Positions 54,977 through 63,071 of a DNA stretch of 63,071 nt are shown here, in pieces; position 1 is the stretch's first letter, and each line of letters starts with the position of its first letter. The position numbers and the translations under genes are program-made. The DNA comes from Candidatus Blastococcus massiliensis AP3 (lineage in GTDB: Bacteria; Actinomycetota; Actinomycetes; Mycobacteriales; Geodermatophilaceae). Below the pieces are notes generated by a model. It was not told where the DNA came from, made no database searches, and worked only from the letters and a program-made list of their open reading frames with translations. The stretch spans positions 397,331 through 460,401 of the forward strand of contig NZ_HG931174.1 of assembly GCF_000582785.1 (NCBI RefSeq), written 5' to 3'.

Positions 54977-55976
54977 CCGGCACCTCGATCCCGCCGGCGG
55001 CGATCTGCTGGCGGTAGTGGTCGAGGACCGTCCGGATGTCGTCGAGAGCACCGCCGGAGTGCGACAGCTCGACGCCCCCGGTGGAGAGGTCCTGCACCAT
55101 GTCGGTCCCCGGCTGCAGACTCCCGTCCGCGAAGGCGGTGACGTAGGCCTCCACCGCGACGTCGGCACGGGTGAGCACCGACGTCATGAGCACGGCCTGC
55201 TGCTCCGGTGACCCGTCGAGGTACTGGTCGGAATGCGCGCCGATGGCCCGCTGCCCGGCGCCGACGGCGGCCCGGACGACACCCTCGCCGGAACCCTCGC
55301 CCGCGGAGAACACGATGTCCGCCCCGGCCCGGTACATCTCCTGTGCGGCCGCCTCCGACTCGGCCGGGCCGGAGGTGCCCGAGGGCAGGTGGTGCGTGTC
55401 GACGACGACGCCGGGGTCCACCGCCGTGGCGCCCGCGACGAAGGCTGCTCCGAGCCCGCCGGCCGGCCGGTCGCCGATGAAGCCGACGTGGCCGTTCACG
55501 CTCTTGGCGCCCGCTGCGACGCCGGCGAGGAACCCGCCCTCCTCCTCGGCGAACACGAGCCCGGTGAGGTTGCCGGCACCGAGCCCCGTGACCGGGACGT
55601 CGAGGATCGCGAACTCCGTCTCCGGGTGGTCGGCGGCCACCTCGGCGACCCCCCGGCGGTCGTCGAAACCGACGGCGATCACGGGGTTGAAGCCGGCGGC
55701 GGCGAGCCTGGTGAGCATCGCCTCGCCGTCGGCGTCCCCCTCCGGGGAGAGCACCTCCACGTCTCCCCCCAGGTCGGCCGCGGCCGACCGTGCGCCGTCC
55801 ACCGCCCCCTCCCTGAACGCCTCGTCGCCCCGCCCGCCGGTGTCGTAGGCGACGCCGATCCTCAGGTCCACCGGCGGCGCGTCCGGCCCGCCGGCCGAGC
55901 CGGCGCAGGCCGACAGGCCCAGGCAGCCGGCCACCAGCACAGCGGCGACCGTTGTCGTCGACCGCGCTCGGGGCAC
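54966..55976 (-). CDS. BMP family (PnrA-like) substrate-binding lipoprotein
   Basis: A 336-residue exported lipoprotein with lipobox LSAC near residue 24 and the BMP/PnrA fold: LRIGVAYDTGGRGDEAFREGAVDGA, FNPVIAVGFDDRRGV, VNGHVGFIGDRPAGGLGAAFVAG and GADIVFSAGEGSGEGV. Family members bind purine nucleosides and usually work with a dedicated ABC importer. GTG 55976 has GAGGAGAG upstream; the frame extends further without support. It overlaps cdd by 11 bp. The importer ATPase and permeases typical for this family are not next to it. Confidence 0.9.
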   Translation of the reverse strand: MPRARSTTTVAAVLVAGCLGLSACAGSAGGPDAPPVDLRIGVAYDTGGRGDEAFREGAVDGARSAAADLGGDVEVLSPEGDADGEAMLTRLAAAGFNPVIAVGFDDRRGVAEVAADHPETEFAILDVPVTGLGAGNLTGLVFAEEEGGFLAGVAAGAKSVNGHVGFIGDRPAGGLGAAFVAGATAVDPGVVVDTHHLPSGTSGPAESEAAAQEMYRAGADIVFSAGEGSGEGVVRAAVGAGQRAIGAHSDQYLDGSPEQQAVLMTSVLTRADVAVEAYVTAFADGSLQPGTDMVQDLSTGGVELSHSGGALDDIRTVLDHYRQQIAAGGIEVPDVP

Positions 55977-56195
55977 GTGCTCTCCTCTCCGGGACACGGG
56001 GTCCGGTGGTGTGCGGGGGTCGTCGTCCACGCGTCGTCCACCGGGCGCTGGACGCGCCGGGCCGACGCACGACGACCGACGCTAACCGGGCTCCGAGCCC
56101 CCTCCGGCGGCCGCGACGGGGATTGGGACCCGATCGTTGCGGAACGCCCGCAGGTGCCCGGCCGGGCACCTGCGACCGCCGGGACGCGCGCCCCC

Positions 56196-56201
56196 TACGG
56201 T
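56196..56201 (+). promoter_or_regulatory. Putative leaderless -10 box of the D-Ala-D-Ala carboxypeptidase gene
   Basis: TACGGT lies 6 nt before ATG 56208. No Shine-Dalgarno sequence fits between. The divergent gap to the BMP gene (55977-56207) is 231 bp. Confidence 0.5.
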
Positions 56202-56207
56202 CGGCGC

Positions 56208-57392
56208 ATGGGGCTACGGGACGGCGTGCGGGCGGCGCTGGCCGTGCTGCTCTGCACCGGGGCGGTCCTCCTCGGCTCGACACCAGCAGCCGGGGAGGCG
56301 CCCCGGCCGACGGCGGATCCGTCCGCGCCCACCCCGACCGCGCCCCGCACCGCGCGGCCCCCGCAGGGCAGCGCCCCCGACGGGCGCACCGTGGGCGGTG
56401 AGGACCTGGACACGCGCGGGGTGGTCGTGGCCGACGGCGCCCCTCCCCTGCCCGGCATGATCGCCGCCTCGGGGTGGCTGGTGGCCGACGCCGGTAGCGG
56501 CGCGGTGCTCGCCGCCCGCGACCCGCACGGCCGCTACTACCCGGCGAGCACGCTGAAGACGCTGACACTGCTCACCCTCGCGCACCGGCTGGACCCTGCT
56601 CAGGTGGTGGCGGGGACACCCGAGGACGAGCAGATGGAGGGCAGCCGGGTCGGGCTGGTCACCGGTGGCCAGTACACCGTGGGCTTCCTGTTCCAGGGGC
56701 TGATCCTGCAGTCGGGCAACGACGCGGCCAACGCGCTGGCCCGCGCCGCAGGTGGCACGGCGGCCACCCTCGAGGCGATGACCGCCACCGCCGAGTCCCT
56801 CGGCGCCTACGACACCGTGGCCGGCTCGCCCTCGGGTCTCGACGTCGCCGGGCAGTCCTCCTCCCCCTACGACCTGGCGCTGATCTTCCGGGAACTCGTC
56901 GAGGACCCGCTGACCGCCGCGGTGCTCACCACGCCGACGGCCCAGGTGCCGGAGGTACCCGGCTTCGCGCCGGGCTTCCAGATCCAGAACCAGAACCCGC
57001 TGGCCGGCTACCCCGGCACGCTCGGCGGCAAGACCGGCTTCACCGACGCCGCCCGCCACGCCTTCGTGACCGCCGCCGAGCGCGACGGTCGCCGGCTGGT
57101 CGTGAGCGTGCTCGACACCGAGAACGAGCCGCTGCGCGCCGGGGAGCAGGCCGCTCTGCTCCTGGACTGGGGCTTCACCGTGCCGCCCGCGACCGAGGGC
57201 GTGGGCCGGCTCGTCCGACCTGCGGACCTGGTCTCCCCGCCCGCCCCCGCTCCCCCGCCCGACCGCGAGCCGTCGGAGCGACGGGCACCCGAGGCCGTCG
57301 GGAACTCCGGCCCCGCTCCGGCGCTCGTCGGCGTGGGAGTGGCGGTGGTCGCGGCGGTCGTCGTCACCGTGGTCGGCCGGCGGCGCGCGTAG
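56208..57392 (+). CDS. D-alanyl-D-alanine carboxypeptidase (S11 penicillin-binding protein)
   Basis: A 394-residue exported DacA/DacC-like enzyme that trims pentapeptides in peptidoglycan. Signal peptide at 1-29, a Pro/Thr-rich spacer, then the serine peptidase motifs SxxK (STLK 114-117), SxN (SGN 169-171) and KTG (275-277). The C-terminus has a Pro-rich linker, one membrane segment and a basic tail VVGRRRA, so it stays membrane-bound. The start is ATG 56208, not the much longer open frame running antisense to the BMP gene. It converges on the next gene 21 bp away. Confidence 0.94.
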   Translation: MGLRDGVRAALAVLLCTGAVLLGSTPAAGEAPRPTADPSAPTPTAPRTARPPQGSAPDGRTVGGEDLDTRGVVVADGAPPLPGMIAASGWLVADAGSGAVLAARDPHGRYYPASTLKTLTLLTLAHRLDPAQVVAGTPEDEQMEGSRVGLVTGGQYTVGFLFQGLILQSGNDAANALARAAGGTAATLEAMTATAESLGAYDTVAGSPSGLDVAGQSSSPYDLALIFRELVEDPLTAAVLTTPTAQVPEVPGFAPGFQIQNQNPLAGYPGTLGGKTGFTDAARHAFVTAAERDGRRLVVSVLDTENEPLRAGEQAALLLDWGFTVPPATEGVGRLVRPADLVSPPAPAPPPDREPSERRAPEAVGNSGPAPALVGVGVAVVAAVVVTVVGRRRA

Positions 57393-57413
57393 CGACCTGC
57401 CCGCCGCCCTGTG

Positions 57414-59026
<1,613 letters not shown>

Positions 59027-60139
59027 TCAGGCGGGCCGGGCGGCCGCCCGCACCTGGTCGAGGGCGGCGAGGAAGACGTCGTCCTCCTCGGGCGCCCCGA
59101 CGGTGACCCGGACGCCCTCGCCGGCGAACGGGCGGGTGATGACGGCGCGGGCCTCCAGCGCCCCGGCCAGCCCGGCGGCCTCGTCGCCCACCGGCAGCCA
59201 CACGAAGTTGGCCTGGCTGTCGGCGACGTCCAGACCCCGCTCGCGCAGCGCCGCGGTGAGCCGCTCGCGCTCCGCGACGACAGCGGTACACCGGTCGCGC
59301 ACCTCGTCCTCGCTGGCGAGTGCGGCGACCGCGGCGGCCTGGGCGAGCATGGAGACGCTGAACGGGACGTGGGTCTTGCGGACCGCCTCGGCGACGGCCG
59401 GGTCCTCGGCGATCAGGTAGCCGACGCGCAGGCCGGCGAGGCCCCACGCCTTGCTGAACGTGCGGAGGACGGCGACGTTCGGCCGGCCGCGCATGAGCTC
59501 GAGCCCATCGGGGACGTCGGGGTCGGTGACGAACTCGCGGTACGCCTCGTCGAGGACGACCAGCGTCGTCCCCGGCACCGCGTCCAGGAACTTCTCCAGC
59601 CCCGCCCGCCGGACCGCCGTCCCGGTGGGGTTGTTCGGGTTGCAGACGAACACCAGGCGGGTGGTGTCGTCGATCGCGGCCAGGAGCCCGTCGAGGTCGT
59701 GGGTGTCGGCCGGGCCGCCCTCGCGGCCGGCGACCAGGGGTACCTGGATCGCGCGGGCGCCGGCGACCCGGGCGAGCAACGGGTACATCTCGAACGAGCG
59801 CCAGGCGAAGGCGATGCTCGTCCCCGGCTCGGTGTAGGCCTGAGCCAGTTCCTGGCACAGCGTCACCGCACCGCAGCCGGTGGCGATCTGCCCGGGGTCG
59901 ACGCCGTAGCGCTCGGCCAGGGCAGCGGTGAGGACGACCGCACCGTTGTCGGGGTACCGGTTCGTGTCCGCCGCAGCCGCGGCCACCGCCTGGACGACCG
60001 CGGGCAGCGGCGGGAAGGCCACCTCGTTGCTGGCCAGCTTGATCGCGCGGTCCACGCCGATCTCGCGCGCCAGGTCGGCCGGATTGCGTCCGGGCCGGTA
60101 CGCCGGGAGCGCCTGCACAGCGGGGCGTGGGCTCACCAC
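59027..60139 (-). CDS. hisC: Histidinol-phosphate/aromatic aminotransferase
   Basis: A 370-residue class I/II PLP enzyme. SNEVAFPPLPAV near the start, NRYPDNGAVVL, the PLP aspartate region VCNPNNPTG, and the lysine in TFSKAWGLAGLRVGY define the HisC group. It transaminates histidinol phosphate or, in the actinobacterial Pat subgroup, phenylpyruvate; no other his genes are near, so the aromatic role is possible. GTG 60139 (or the GTG one codon later) follows GAGGAGG. It diverges from galE with only 37 bp between starts. Confidence 0.88.
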   Translation of the reverse strand: MVSPRPAVQALPAYRPGRNPADLAREIGVDRAIKLASNEVAFPPLPAVVQAVAAAAADTNRYPDNGAVVLTAALAERYGVDPGQIATGCGAVTLCQELAQAYTEPGTSIAFAWRSFEMYPLLARVAGARAIQVPLVAGREGGPADTHDLDGLLAAIDDTTRLVFVCNPNNPTGTAVRRAGLEKFLDAVPGTTLVVLDEAYREFVTDPDVPDGLELMRGRPNVAVLRTFSKAWGLAGLRVGYLIAEDPAVAEAVRKTHVPFSVSMLAQAAAVAALASEDEVRDRCTAVVAERERLTAALRERGLDVADSQANFVWLPVGDEAAGLAGALEARAVITRPFAGEGVRVTVGAPEEDDVFLAALDQVRAAARPA

Positions 60140-60164
60140 GGGGTTCGACCTCCTCGGCCACCCT

Positions 60165-60170
60165 TAGGGT
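60165..60170 (+). promoter_or_regulatory. Leaderless -10 box of galE within a palindrome
   Basis: TAGGGT is 6 nt before ATG 60177. It lies in the inverted repeat GCCACCC-TTA-GGGTGGC (60157-60173), which fills most of the 37-bp divergent gap, so a regulator bound here could block transcription of galE and translation or transcription of the aminotransferase gene. Confidence 0.55.
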
Positions 60171-60176
60171 GGCGGC

Positions 60177-61124
60177 ATGCGCGTCCTGGTCGCCGGCGGA
60201 GCCGGCTACATCGGCAGCGTAGTGACGGCTGCCCTGGTGGCCGACGGGCACGAGGTCACGGTCCTCGACGACCTGTCCACCGGGCACGCCGACGCCGTGG
60301 TCGAGGGCGCGCGGCTCGCGCAGGTCTCGCTGCACGACTCGGCGCCGGTCCTGGCCGACGTCCGGCCCGACGCGGTGCTGCACTTCGCGGCCCGTTCACT
60401 GGTCGCCGTCTCGCAGCAGCAGCCCGAGGACTACTGGTCGACCAACGTCGCCGGATCGCTGGCACTGCTCGAGGCGATGCGCGCGGTCGACTGCCGCAGG
60501 ATCGTCTTCTCCTCGACCGCGGCCACCTACGGCGAGCCGGACCAGGTGCCCATCCGCGAGGACGCGCCGACCCGCCCCACGAACACCTACGGCGCCTCCA
60601 AGCTCGCCGTCGACCACATGCTCACGTCCTACGCGGTCGCGCACGGGTTCGCCGCGGTGAGCCTGCGCTACTTCAACGTGGCCGGCGCCGCCTTCGGCCT
60701 CGGCGAACGGCACGCCACCGAGACACACCTCATCCCGCTGGCCCTCCAGGTGGCCGCCGGGCAGCGCGAGTCGCTGACCGTCTTCGGTCGCGACTACCCG
60801 ACGCCGGACGGCACCTGCATCCGCGACTACGTGCACGTCGGCGACCTGTCCGACGCCCACCTGCTCGCGCTGTCCGCGCCGTCGGCCGGGGAGCACCGGA
60901 TCTACAACCTGGGCAACGGCACCGGCTTCTCCGTGCAGGAGGTCGTCGACGCCGCACGCGAGGTGACCGGGCACGAGATCCCGACCGTCGACGGCCCGCG
61001 GCGGCCCGGCGACCCGGCCCAGCTGGTCGCCTCGAGCGACCTCATCCGCGCCGACCTGGGCTGGACGCCGCGGCACACGGACCTGGTCGGCATCGTCCGC
61101 GACGCCTGGGACGTGGCGCGCTAG
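60177..61124 (+). CDS. galE: UDP-glucose 4-epimerase
   Basis: A 315-residue extended SDR. GGAGYIGS is the NAD loop, SSTAATYGEP and NTYGASKLAVDHML give the Ser-Tyr-Lys triad, and SLRYFNVAGA and DYPTPDGTCIRDYVHVGDL are GalE marks. It interconverts UDP-glucose and UDP-galactose for surface glycans. The ATG is predicted leaderless. Its TAG stop shares the CTAG palindrome with the stop of the convergent CorC-like gene. Confidence 0.94.
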   Translation: MRVLVAGGAGYIGSVVTAALVADGHEVTVLDDLSTGHADAVVEGARLAQVSLHDSAPVLADVRPDAVLHFAARSLVAVSQQQPEDYWSTNVAGSLALLEAMRAVDCRRIVFSSTAATYGEPDQVPIREDAPTRPTNTYGASKLAVDHMLTSYAVAHGFAAVSLRYFNVAGAAFGLGERHATETHLIPLALQVAAGQRESLTVFGRDYPTPDGTCIRDYVHVGDLSDAHLLALSAPSAGEHRIYNLGNGTGFSVQEVVDAAREVTGHEIPTVDGPRRPGDPAQLVASSDLIRADLGWTPRHTDLVGIVRDAWDVAR

Positions 61125-62443
61125 TCGTCCGACGCCTCGTCCTCGCTGCCCTCGGGCGCCGGCGGGGGCGGGTCCACCCGCAGCCGGGCGATCCGCCGTC
61201 CGTCGAGCTCGACGACGGTGACCGCGCGGCCCTCCACCTCGATCGTGTCGTCCACCTCGGGCAGCCGGCCGAGCCCGGCCAGCACGTACCCCGCGGCCGT
61301 CTCGTACGGGCCTTCCGGCAGCCTCAGCCCGGTGGCCTCGGCGAAGTCGTCCAGGTTGAGCAGGCCGTCGACCTCGCGCGGGGCATCCGGTGCCACCCCG
61401 GCCTCGGGCTCGACCTCGGCGTCGTACTCGTCGTAGATCTCCCCGATGACCTCCTCGATGAGGTCCTCGAGGGTGACGATGCCGTCGGTGCCGCCGTACT
61501 CGTCGACGACGATCGCGAGGTGGTGGTTCTCCCGCCGCATCTCGCTGAGCGCGGTGAGCACTCCCGCCGTCCCGGGCAGCCGCTTCACCCCGCGCGCCAG
61601 GTCGCCCACGGTCGCGGCCCGGCCGGCCGGGTGGTTGGGGAGGAACAGGTCGCGCACGTGGACGAAGCCGACGACGTCGTCCTGGTCGCGGCCGGCGACC
61701 GGGAACCTCGACCAGTTGGACTCCGCGACCTGCTTGGCCGCCCGGCTCGCGGTCATGGACGCGTCGAGGAAGCCGACCTCGGTGCGCGGCGTCATCACCT
61801 CGCGGACCTCCCGCTCGCCGGCGCGGAACACCTCGTCGATCAGCCTGCGCTCGTCGCTGCTGAGGGACTCGTGGGCGGCGACGAGGTCCCGCAACTCCTC
61901 CTGGCTGATCGCCTCACCGCTGGCCTTGGGATCACCGCCGAGCAGCCGGACGAGCCCGTTCGTCGACTTCGAGAGCAGCCAGATGATCGGACGGGACAGC
62001 TTCGCGATGGCGTTCAGCGGGGCAGCGACCATGAGCGCGAAACCCTCGGCCCGCTGCAGGGCGAGCCGCTTGGGCGTGAGTTCGCCGACGACGAGCGACA
62101 GGTAGCTGATCGCGACGGTGACGAGGACCAGCGCGACGGTGGACGCCAGTCCCGAGGACAGTCCCCGGTCGGCGAGCCAGTCGGCGAAGGGCGCGGAGAG
62201 CTTGGTGGCACCGAACGCGGCCGAGAAGAAGCCGGCGAACGTGACGCCCACCTGAACCGCGGCGAGGAACTGGTTGGGGTCGCTGAGCAGCCGCTGCACC
62301 GACTTCCCACGCCGTCCGGCCTCGGCCATCCCGCGGACCTGGGACTCGCGCAGCGAGACGAGCGCGATCTCGGCTCCCGCGAAGACGCCCCCGATCATCA
62401 CGAAGACGACGACCATGACGATGCTGAGCCAGACGTCGCTCAC
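61121..62443 (-). CDS. HlyC/CorC family membrane protein (CNNM, CBS, CorC domains)
   Basis: A 440-residue membrane protein: CNNM/DUF21 domain with about four membrane segments (1-180), a tandem CBS pair (about 200-330, MTPRTEVGFLDASMTA and VVDEYGGTDGIVTLEDLIEEVIGEI) and a C-terminal CorC/HlyC domain (about 350-425). Relatives transport or sense Mg2+/Co2+ or act in acid and stress resistance. The tail is acidic. GTG 62443 has GAGGAG about 10 nt upstream. A second related gene often follows in actinobacteria but none is seen here. Confidence 0.92.
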   Translation of the reverse strand: MSDVWLSIVMVVVFVMIGGVFAGAEIALVSLRESQVRGMAEAGRRGKSVQRLLSDPNQFLAAVQVGVTFAGFFSAAFGATKLSAPFADWLADRGLSSGLASTVALVLVTVAISYLSLVVGELTPKRLALQRAEGFALMVAAPLNAIAKLSRPIIWLLSKSTNGLVRLLGGDPKASGEAISQEELRDLVAAHESLSSDERRLIDEVFRAGEREVREVMTPRTEVGFLDASMTASRAAKQVAESNWSRFPVAGRDQDDVVGFVHVRDLFLPNHPAGRAATVGDLARGVKRLPGTAGVLTALSEMRRENHHLAIVVDEYGGTDGIVTLEDLIEEVIGEIYDEYDAEVEPEAGVAPDAPREVDGLLNLDDFAEATGLRLPEGPYETAAGYVLAGLGRLPEVDDTIEVEGRAVTVVELDGRRIARLRVDPPPPAPEGSEDEASDD

Positions 62444-62646
62444 CGGCGGCGTACTCCTCGGTAGTGGATCGGGGTGGGGCGCGGGCAGGTGCCATGGTGC
62501 CTGCTACCGCGACACCTGCGATCACGGCGGTACCGCTGGGGCTGCTGGGGCTCCGGGCGTGACGTGCGTCTCGTGAACTGTCGGTGCTCTTGCCCTTACG
62601 TTTAGTCTCGGCTTGATAACGAATCGTGATCATCCCGGGGAGTCCC

Positions 62647-63071
62647 GTGCACCACCGTCCCGCCGGCCCGCCCCTGTCCGCTCGGATCGCGGGTGCCGCC
62701 ACCCGGTCCCGCCTCCGCACGTCGGCCGCCCTCAGCCGTGGCCGAGGTCGCCTGGGGCTCGCCGTCGTCCTCATGGCCCTGATGACCGGCTTCGTGCTCG
62801 CCGCCCCGGTCGTGCCGGGCGCCGACGCGCCCTCGGGCGCCGCGCTGGACGCGTCGGCCCAGCGCAGCGACGCCCCGGTCGTGATGGGGGTCGATGGCCT
62901 GGGCTCCTCGGCGTTCGCCAGCGCCTCGGCGCGGCTGACGATCGGCCCCGAGGGCGTCCGGGTGGAGGCCTCGGGTCGCAGCGCCGCGGAGCGGAGCCGT
63001 GCTGCCGACGTCGCCGCGGCCGCGCCGCCGCCCGCGCCGGTGACCACGCCGGCCGAGACGCCCGCACCGGC
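62647..63071 (+). CDS. Secreted protein, N-terminal part (cut by the window edge)
   Basis: An open frame from GTG 62647, preceded by CGGGGAG, runs to the end of the window (141 codons) without a stop. It begins with about 35 basic/Ala residues, then a hydrophobic stretch LGLAVVLMALMTGFVLAAPVVPGADAP, a long signal peptide, followed by Ala/Ser/Pro-rich sequence. No domain is visible yet; cell-wall hydrolases often begin this way. Upstream, TAGTCT at 62603-62608 and TTGATAACGAATCG are possible promoter or regulator sites in the 203-bp gap. Confidence 0.65.
   Translation, partial: MHHRPAGPPLSARIAGAATRSRLRTSAALSRGRGRLGLAVVLMALMTGFVLAAPVVPGADAPSGAALDASAQRSDAPVVMGVDGLGSSAFASASARLTIGPEGVRVEASGRSAAERSRAADVAAAAPPPAPVTTPAETPAP

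Overview
The window is very GC-rich chromosomal DNA of an actinobacterium. GTG starts are common, 4-bp ATGA/GTGA overlaps between genes are frequent, and many promoters look leaderless. The gene set (acyl-CoA carboxylase with an epsilon subunit, a MutA/MutB pair with MeaB, an LpdA-type quinone reductase, a polyprenol-phosphomannose synthase beside an MptB-like mannosyltransferase, LGFP repeats) fits the Frankiales/Geodermatophilaceae side (Blastococcus, Modestobacter, Geodermatophilus). The family is an inference from gene content. I see no tRNA, rRNA, CRISPR array, insertion sequence or prophage. About 50 genes fill the window. The first (sbcC) and the last (a secreted protein) are cut by the edges.

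Layout. 1-3.4 kb: sbcD-sbcC, a PH-domain membrane protein and an array of 84-bp repeats. 3.4-8.6 kb: birA diverging from pccB-accE-maf, followed by the biotin-carrying alpha subunit, so biotin ligase and its substrate lie together. 8.7-12.8 kb: two paralogous secreted zinc metalloproteases, one with a six-repeat LGFP tail. 12.9-23.8 kb: lpdA, then a surface-glycan region with PPM synthase, an MptB-like mannosyltransferase, and an operon of aminotransferase, GtrB-like transferase, GtrA flippase and a WxcM-type acetyltransferase/ketoisomerase fusion, with two polytopic glycosyltransferase-like proteins upstream. 23.9-31.6 kb: a tightly overlapped operon gcs2, M20 amidohydrolase, mutA, mutB, meaB. 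Together with pccB and the alpha subunit it gives propionyl-CoA to succinyl-CoA, apart from the epimerase, which is not in the window.

31.7-36.7 kb: an M16-like peptidase diverging from a purine nucleoside phosphorylase / uronate-dehydrogenase-like / phosphohexomutase operon with a LacI-type palindrome at its ribosome binding site. 36.8-42.1 kb: two acyltransferase-3 genes (the first broken by one base in a C run) around a lipoprotein plus PKD-like secreted protein pair of mosaic composition. 42.2-47.5 kb: DHFR-like reductase, Gfo/Idh/MocA oxidoreductase, upp, an acidic internally duplicated protein, and a DEAD-box helicase with a long structured leader. 47.8-52.4 kb: a three-gene exopolysaccharide module (deacetylase-synthase fusion, GH18 hydrolase, acyltransferase) reminiscent of ica/pga poly-N-acetylglucosamine systems. 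52.8-56 kb: BMP lipoprotein, cdd and an ABC-2 exporter pair. 56.2-63.1 kb: D,D-carboxypeptidase, 2H phosphoesterase, trpS, a HisC-type aminotransferase, galE, a CorC/HlyC-type protein and the start of a secreted protein.

The most interesting points are the ica/pga-like module, the Gtr-type glycan decoration operon, the hairpin-bearing 84-bp repeats, the C7 frameshift, and the repeated NANNNT-6nt-start-codon promoter arrangement.
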